Positions 14,501-23,500 of a stretch of DNA of 64,000 bases are shown one piece after another (the stretch's first letter is position 1; each line of letters begins with the position of its first letter). Where the stretch lies: positions 124,001 through 188,000 of the forward strand of contig VWZP01010713.1 of NCBI GenBank assembly GCA_013396995.1, given 5' to 3'. The DNA comes from Dicaeum eximium. Lineage: Eukaryota > Chordata > Aves > Passeriformes > Dicaeidae. A program made the position numbers and the translations under genes. Below the pieces are notes generated by a model. That model did no database searches. It was not told the origin of the DNA and saw only the letters and a program-made list of their open reading frames with translations.

Positions 14501-17500
14501 TGACCTGAAAAATCTTGATATCTTAAGACTCTTGGTATTTTTGAGACTTTTGCTAAGAACAATCAAATGAATAGTAAGTAGGTCTCATTTGTCAGGGTTT
14601 TGTTTTCTGTAAGTAAACACTGTGCACTTACGCGTTTGTGGTTAACTCTTAGAGTTTACCCAAATTTCTGAGTGGTGGAAAATTAATGCAGGAGTTGGGG
14701 GGAATTCCTTCTTCCAGTTTGTCATTCTTGATGTTTTAGCCACTGTAAATTGCAGATTCATATGAAGATGCAACTTCATAATTACTATTAACTGCTATTA
14801 TGATTTCTTAAATCAGAAGTTCATAATTGTGCAGTTGATGTTGCTGGAAATAATCAGGCTCTACTACAGTGGAGAGATCTGTGCTACAATATGACAATAG
14901 AGGCATTCTTATTCAATATGTGTGGTGTTGTAAGAGCTGTCTTCAAGATCAAAGGATTGATTGATTTTTAATTGCTGCTGTATTCTAAATGTTTACTAAA
15001 ATAATTAGTATATTAGGTGGATAAATAGGCATTAGATAATGAGATTATCTTAATGCCTTTGTACTACTGAAAGAAAAGCCAGGGATTATTATAGTGATCA
15101 CTGAATTTATCAATTTTATTGAATTTTGGGGAAAAAATTGTTACTTATTAGTCTTGGGTATATACAATATTTTCATCAACAGATGAAGTCCAGTGTAATT
15201 CTGAATGTTTTTAATGGCCTTTTAACAGCCCTCCAACAGCACTTAGCGGATATCAATGTGGAAGGACCAGAAAATGGATATGGCCACTGGATTGCTAGTA
15301 CCTCAGGCTCAAGAAATAGCATAAACTCTGTTGATGTAAGTGATTTTAGTATAAGTGTTACAGTGGGATGGCAGCCCTAAGTGTACTGAATTATTTCTTC
15401 ACATTCCTCACTCTATTCCGTAAAATGCATTATTGCAAGTCATGACTGTTTTCACTTGTTTTTAATTTCAAACTATGATCACAGTCTAGTCAGAGGTGAC
15501 CTACACATTTTTATCCTCTTGAGGGGAAGAGTTTGTAGGTAAGAACTTGCTGGAGTCATTCTCCAGCAGAACACACGTAATAGACAACTCTTTCCCTGTC
15601 TCTTACTCACTCTGGGAATAAGTTACTATAAAGTGGCATTCAATTTCATGGCAAATCTCAAAACTGTATCTTTTCTACAGCTGATATATTATGTGTAGAA
15701 TTTAGCTTTTAATTTAGATGCAGTGTATCACTAATAGGATTCCTTTGTCTAGATGTCCATAGCAGAGTGCTTAGTAATACAATTTGTCAAGGTTGCTTTA
15801 GGGGATGATATTTTCCTCAGTCATATATCACTGCTGTTATTTGCTAGAACTCTAAAGAAATACTTAGTTGTATCATTAAGGTTCTACTGAGTGCCAAAAA
15901 GTAAATTGCTGTTTTGTAGTCTGTTTCCTTTTTAATAAATTCATTGAGATGAAATAACATACTTTTATATGATTAATCCTGAGAGGAGTTACTTTAACAG
16001 GGTGAGTCTCCTAACGGTTCAGGTGATGGAAAAGGAGTGAAGTCCCTAGTGAATAAAATGACGGTTGCTTTGAAGACTAAATCTGTGAATGTGAAAGAGA
16101 AAGTTATCAGTTTTATTGAAAATACATCTACTCCAGTGGACAGGTGCGTCATTTATATCTTACTGTGCATTAGCTGGGAGAAGTGACTTCCTATTTCATG
16201 TGGCTGTTTTGTAAGTATTTAAAAACTTGGCTAATTAGGAAAAAGTTGTCTTCCATACTCAGTTTTTTTTAATTTTCTACTGCTACCCTCCTCACAATTT
16301 TATCATGACCCAGGGAGCCTACTGTGCTCCTTAGTATTGGAAAGCCAGTGTGGGTCCCTGTTGCCTTGAATGCTTATCTAGAATTTGTCATTTAATTTTA
16401 CTTCATGTAATGTGTCAATTTTGTGTTCGGTCTGAAAGTGAACAATGATTTCACTTTTATTTCAGTTCCTCCCCATCCTGACTGATTAATGACAGTGGGA
16501 TTCTGGATAGATTCTTTTGGTTGGTTGGTTTTGTTCTGTTTTGTTTTTTTCACTGCTGCATCTTGCCAAATTGAGCTTACCTTTTTTAAAGATTTTGATT
16601 TTTTTGAAGTCTTTATGTAAAGCTGCTTTTCAAACTGAGAATCCACCCTTGTTTGGTTTTTGTGTCTTCAGGTACAGCAAGGAATGAGAATGTGCAAGTA
16701 GACCGACGAACACTTTCAAATTTGGAAGTGATCATTCCAAATAATTATCTTAACTAAATATAAGAATAACACCTTTCATCTGTCAGAGCTTTAAATGACA
16801 CACCTGTTGTAGTTCTTTAAATTCCAGCTTTTGAAGGTGTATGTTGTATACCAAGACATTGGTATTCAGGAATCTCAGAGACCTAGCATTTGTTTGATAG
16901 CAAGATTTAAAATACATGCCAAATGAAGAGTAGTTTTTAATAGTCTTGTACCTCAGATCATTCCCTCTTTTTGTGTTGGAAAATGTTTTTCTAAATTACT
17001 TTTATTACATTTATTTCACCATTAGAGGCAAAAAATTCTTAAATAGTGTTTGGTAGCTTTTGCTGTGTGAAGAATTAAAGTGAATGAATGTGAAGATTTG
17101 AACTGAAAAAGGATAGATTTAGATTAAGTATTAGGAAGAAATTCTTTACAGTGTGCACAGGTTGCCCAGGGAAGCTGTGACTGCCCCATCCCTGGCAATG
17201 CTCAAGGCCAGGCTGGTTGGAGCTTTAAGCAATGTGGTCTGGTGTGAGGTGTCCCTGTGCAGGGCAGGGCATGGAACAAGATGGTCTTTAGGGTCCCTTC
17301 CAACCCAAGCCATTCTGTGAAATCAAGTAATGCCTACCTGTACACCATAGGGTGCATAGGAAATGCATCTTTTAGTAGATTTTTTTGCAAATATTTCTTT
17401 ACCTCGTGTCTAGCTTTCATGAAGCCTTGTTTTTATTTACAAGCATCCTTCTTGAAGAAGATACATTGCCAGTATAGAGAATTTCAACTATTTATCTTGG

Positions 17501-20500
17501 TTTTTCCTTTACATTTTTTAATTCTTTTGTTCTGTCCTCTGCCCCAATGTACTGTAGAATACCTTTCAATATTTCCTGGCCAGACAGAGCAAGCCTGGAG
17601 CGGTAAGCTTGACAATTAAGCAGTCTGACTAAAACCACCTTTTACCTATTTAGCATGGTATCACAATGTTTGTAAGCATTGGTTACACTGACAAGATTGC
17701 TTGCATATTTTGGTATTAATTTAATTTTTTGAAATATATTAAAACTACTGCTTTTTACAAGCACTGGTCAAGAGACTAAAGGAAGAAAAAAGAATGTATC
17801 GGCATTGCTTTCGTCTCAGTTTCTGCTTTATTTCTGTTGTCTTCCTTACTATTGTTTTTTATTGATTTTTTTTTTTTTAGCCTGTCATTTCCTATATACA
17901 TTTTATCGGTAACCTGAACTAGCAGAAGACACCGGGGCAATTACTGAACAAATTATGGCTTAATGTTTTAACAAGAGAGACTATAAGTATGAAAAGTAAA
18001 CTTTTCATAAAATAACATCAGAACTTAGATATGACAGGGAACCCATATGGAAATTCTGTCTGGAAGTCTCAAATTTTTATGCATCTTATCACACAGTAAT
18101 AGAACATGCTGAAAGAAAGAGACATGCTCATTACTGGGAAAAGAAAAATTATAAGTAAATATGCTTTGCAGTTCTACCCCATCTTGTTCACATAACTACT
18201 TCATTTCATGCAAATGTGGAGGCCCTTCACATTTGGCTCACATACAATGTCTTATAATTATTTCAGAAATAAAAATTGTGAGTTGAGTTTTTATAAAATT
18301 ACTTGTGATAATTGAGGAGCTCATGCATAATTACTTTGGAATTTTGGTTATATTTCAGGAGTTCTGGAGCTTTTGACCCACTTAGACTGAAATGCATGAA
18401 GATTAGTGCTGGATGAATTATTGAAAATTTTAAAAGTGGGTTTTCAAGAATTTTTGACTAATTTATCTTTCAAGTGGTTTGCACATAATTTGAGCTGGGA
18501 TTCACCCAAAAGCATCAAAGAAAGGTGTTGTTCATGAGAGCAAAATCAGTAGTAATGTTAACTAGTATTCTGTAAAAGATGAACAGTGGGAATGGCCCAA
18601 TACCACATAGCACATATATTTTGTTAATTTAAAAATACTTAAGATCATGGGGATTGTACCCCACATTTTGTTGATCTGTTTCTAGAATATGGGAAGAAAG
18701 TGTTAATACCAAATTAAATAACTCTTCAATAACTCAGATGCACGAATCTGTATTTGTAACCAAGAAGTTTTGATATATTGAGATTTTACTTTGGTTATTT
18801 TCCTTATTCCTTTCACTCCTATTGCACATCTTCTTTCATTGGGTACATGCAATAGTAAATTAGCTCACACTTTATATCCCTAGAGTATTTTCTTAAAATT
18901 ACAGTTCTTAAAAACCTAGAGTGGCATTTTTTCTGTATCAATTCAATTAGATCTACTTTGTGTTTATCACCAGGATATTTCATTTGCCAGGTTTGCCATC
19001 AAAGGACATTGCATTCAATATGTAATCCTGTAATGATGGCCTTCCATGTAAACAGGTTAAAGGGAATCAATTTCTAGTTTAAGATGTTACTAGGCTTTTA
19101 TAAAGTAGCTTTTTACTCTCTTGTTTGCTCTTTGTCCTGACTAACTTCAGTTGATAAACACCAGTAAGATCTGCTCTTAGATCCTCTCTGTATAATTCAA
19201 TTTGACATTATTTAAATGTGCTGCTTCTTACCCAATTAGTTATGTATTACTAAAGCATATTTACAAAAGCCTCCATATGGAAGCACTGCCTGCCCTCTTG
19301 AATTGTCAGTGTCATTGATGCTTATTGTCTTAAACACTAATGAGCCTGTTATTGTATGTTTATTTTTATGCCATTGTAGACCATATTTCTGTTTGTTTGT
19401 TTGTTTGTTTTAACTTTTCCTTATTTTGTTTATATTAGTAAATTTCACCCATAGAAAATGTTGTTTCCTTTGCTAACTTTCAATTCTACTTTCAGGTATC
19501 CTTTAGCAGTAACATTAATTTACATGTTACTAAACTTGTTTCCTGTCCAGCTTGGTTCTACAGTAGCATTTAACCTGGAGTTAGTGAATGTACTTAAAAC
19601 AGGAAGCAAGGCTTAGAGTTGGTAGGAAACAAAAACACACAGGGAAGGAGGTTATTGAACTGGAGGAAAGGGACAGGCAAGTTTTTTGGTTTTATTTTGA
19701 GCTTTTTTAAAACTGCTAGGTGTTGCCAGTTCTAAAGGCTAAAATTATAAACTGTTTGGTTTTTTCAGAAATTGACTGTATTGTTTGTTGCTTTCTGAAT
19801 TTTCAGGGTTTTCTCATATTTTTCAGATATTCTCAACAGTTAAGGGCAAGAGCTTTTAGTTCAGTTGTGACCATGTAATCGCAGCATTCTGAGCTGGAGC
19901 TTTAAAATATCTCAGGATTTGCAATCTTACTGCCACACATTAAGACTCAGTTGTGTGTGTTTGTGTCATTTGATATGGTCTGTAGAAACAATTTAAATGT
20001 GATTTTTGACATCATATGAATATCACAATGGTGCTGGGCTTGTAGCAGTAGGAATTGTTTGAGCAAATATTTCAAGATTTGACTCAAGCTGGAAGTAATG
20101 AACAGGAAGTCAGAGTTTAGACTACCGCAGATGGTTTGTAATAACCCCACTGCGTAGTTCTTAAGGCATTTTGTTATCTTTTGAGGAATTAACCAGAAAA
20201 ATTTACTGCCAGACATGTTAGTTAATAATCTGTTTTTTGCTTCATCTGAATTTGGCATCCTTATGAAGTCGCCCTGATTGTCCAGATATGTTTTAGTTTC
20301 ATGCTAGAAACTTAGCATGTTGTCAGTTTTCAGGTCTCTAATGTATGATGCCATTTAAGAAGGTGAGCAGAATTTGGGGTTTTTTTTTTTTTTTTAAACG
20401 CAACAGCATTTTTTTCCACTTTCTTTGTTACAACAGTCAGCCTCACGAAGCAACTGAACTATGTGCTTTCACTAACCAAGTTGCCTGATGGGTCAGTCAC

Positions 20501-23500
20501 GTCTTCCTTGCAGGCAGCTTCATGAAATTCTCTTGTCCTTCTCTGTTGCACAGCTGTGTTTACATGTTGCTAATATATTACTGTGGAACTCAGACCATTA
20601 GTTTGAAAGTTACTTTTCTTCTCTTGTCCCATGCCCTCTCCTGCCCTTTTCATTGCCAACAGACATGTCAGCAGCAGTGACAGAGTAGGAAAACCCTACC
20701 GTGGTGTGAAACCAGTATTCAGCATCGGAGATGAAGAAGAATATGATACTGGTACAGTAGATGTTTCTCTTACCTCAATTACCTTACTTAGACAAAATTA
20801 CTAAGCTGGACTAAATCAAACAGTTTATCTTACGTCTTTGTCTTGCAGTATGATATTTGTCTACTATTGTTGTTCATGTATGTTATGGTAATGCCTAGGA
20901 CCAACCTTCTTCAAATACATAGTGGCAGATTAATAAAAAATAATTTGTGGTAGGTACCAAACAGCCAACAGGAAGAAGTGGAAATAAGCAGATTTAGTGG
21001 ATCTTTTGTCTTCATTTATTATTTCTGAAGTAAGGATCATTTTCTACTCTGATGTTGTACTTGTAAACTGGCAGTTGGACCTTTATTACTCACAACAGTA
21101 AGCAAAATGAAAAGACCTAATTTGGTTGATATATCTCAGTTTAAATGTCTAGTATTTGTCAGTAAGTGTAATGATCTGAATTTCTGAAATAATAGTTGGA
21201 GCTAGACTTTACATGGCTAATGTGTGCACACCTCTCCAGTGTTGCAAACTTTGCTTTTCAGCACTGAATCTATTAATAATTGAGTCATATGCATGCAGAT
21301 TGCTGTAAAAAAAAAAAAAAAACAAACATGCAGTTTTTATTTAAATTTATCTAGCTGAAAAACTACAGGCAAAATTGGAACACCACAGATTTCATAAAGG
21401 TTTTTTTGGAAATTTTTTTGAGAGCAGTTCTAACATTAGGATGTTAGAATTCTAATTCCAGGCAGCCTACTGCTGCCCTGGTTTTGCTCGGATAGTTTTA
21501 GCCCACTCCCAGTCATCATCTCACAAATAACTCTTCTGTGGCCAAGAGGCATATTTGGCTTATGTTGCAGAAACAAGTAACTAGTCTGAGAATCTTTGAT
21601 AGGCAAAAGAAACAGTTCAGGAAGATTAATGAGAGTCACAGGTTTAAATAACGTTAATGACAAGCAGTTGATCATCATCTGCAATAAAAATTGTGAAGGA
21701 GCAAAGTGAAATTATCAGGCATCAGCTCTAATGCTAACAAGCTACTTCTCTAAATGCCATGTAATTAAGTTTGCACAGTTCTTTGAGCATCCATAATAGA
21801 GTTTTGCAAAGTCTGTGTAGTTTCAGAACACCAGTTTCTGCAAGACAGATTGTCTAGAACACGTTTTCAGTAATGGTTGTTTGCTAAGTTCTATTTAATA
21901 TTTGCTTTTAAAAGTACTGTTACACTTGCTAAGTCAGCAGAATCAGAGCAATTTGAGTAAGCAAAGCCAACACATATGAAGTGAAATATATATAATCTTG
22001 ATACAGAAGAATGCAAAAAGTGAACCTGTTTGTGTATAATTGGTTCTGTGAAGTTTTAGTGTTTGGGGTTTTTCTGTAGTAAGTAATTGCAGTCAGCAGT
22101 AATTATTGCAGCCTGCTGTAGGTGGATCTGCTTGAGCAGGGGGGTTGGACCAGGTGACCTCCAGAGATCTCTTCTATCCTCCCCTTTTCTGTGACATGAG
22201 GGTGAATTATTGTTCTATTTGCTTTAATTCCATAATGTATTTTTCAGTGAAAACGTTTTCCAAAGTGTGTTTCAAATTCTGAATTGCATTGAAGTAAATA
22301 GTTTAGCAAAGTGTAGGAAACTGGCTTTGAAAAAGGCTCTTTAAAGAGCTGTCCTGAGTTATTTCTGGGAGTAATTTGTATGGAGTTAATATAGTTGATT
22401 GTGCTTGATAACTATATTGCTTAAATTCTTCCAATGTAGCACCAAAATTACTATGTAAACATAATCACTCATCTTTAGACATAAAAGCAGTATTTTGCAA
22501 CTAAGTAATAACACATGCAGGAGTTTTGAGTGTTTCACAGAGGTCTGTGCTGAACATTTGGGGCTGGAATATGTTCTTAAATGTCCTTAAAAAAGGATGT
22601 GAAGCCAAAGACATTTTTGCTAATGATCCAAGGTTATTTGAGATAGTAAGGACAGACTGAGTCTTTTGCTTAACCTGAATGACTGGGTAATAAAATGGCA
22701 CATGAAATTCAGTATTAATTTAATGCAAGAAAGACATGAAAAAACCCCCAACCACTTCTAGTTTCAGATCCAGTGGTGGTAGAATGATTTGGCTGTGTCC
22801 AGCAGTAGTGGGTTTATAATAAGTAAGCAGTCATTAGCAGTCAGAAAAGCAGATCAAATGCTCAGAAATCTACAATTCATCCACATGTTAAATATTGCGT
22901 CTTCTGCTTTTGATGTCAGAAACAATGCTTGAACAGGACAAGGTTCAGAGAGGAAGGATGTGATATTACTTTCACAAAAGGCACAGCTGAATGTTAGAAG
23001 TTTTGTTATGTGAAAGAGGCATTTTAAAGGAGGTAAAGTGATCCACAAAAATAATGCCTGGCCTTGAAAGAGATCAACAGGCGTTCATTTCTTCTTGTAA
23101 AAGAAACTAGAAGCCACAAGAAGAGACTCTCCTGGGCTGTAGTTGGCTTGGTTTTGGTACTCCTTGCCAAAAGATATTGGTGGTTTAAATGCAAAGGGTT
23201 TATATGGCTTCAAGGAAAGTCTGGACAAGTGACTGCCAATGTGAAAGAAATCCATGAAACTTTACTGCATGAACAATCGGACCAGCCTAAGGTACCCTCG
23301 ATCTAAAAATACTTGTTTGTTGAGAGAAAATTAAGAGAGAAGTATCAGATATGCTTTTTTCTTTCTTCCATTTCAGTAATTCTGTGTGGTTAGGTACACT
23401 TGCTTTGAACCAGTGTAGCTACAGTAGGTTTAAGCAAATTGAAAAGTTGGCTGATGGGTGTGAGAATACTTTTTTTTTAAACATTTTTACCCACTCCATT

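Noticed and set aside
23064..23306. 80-codon open frame with a hydrophobic stretch
   Set aside because: It follows a diverged CR1 fragment in an intron. The stretch LSWAVVGLVLVLLAK looks membrane-like, but nothing supports a gene.
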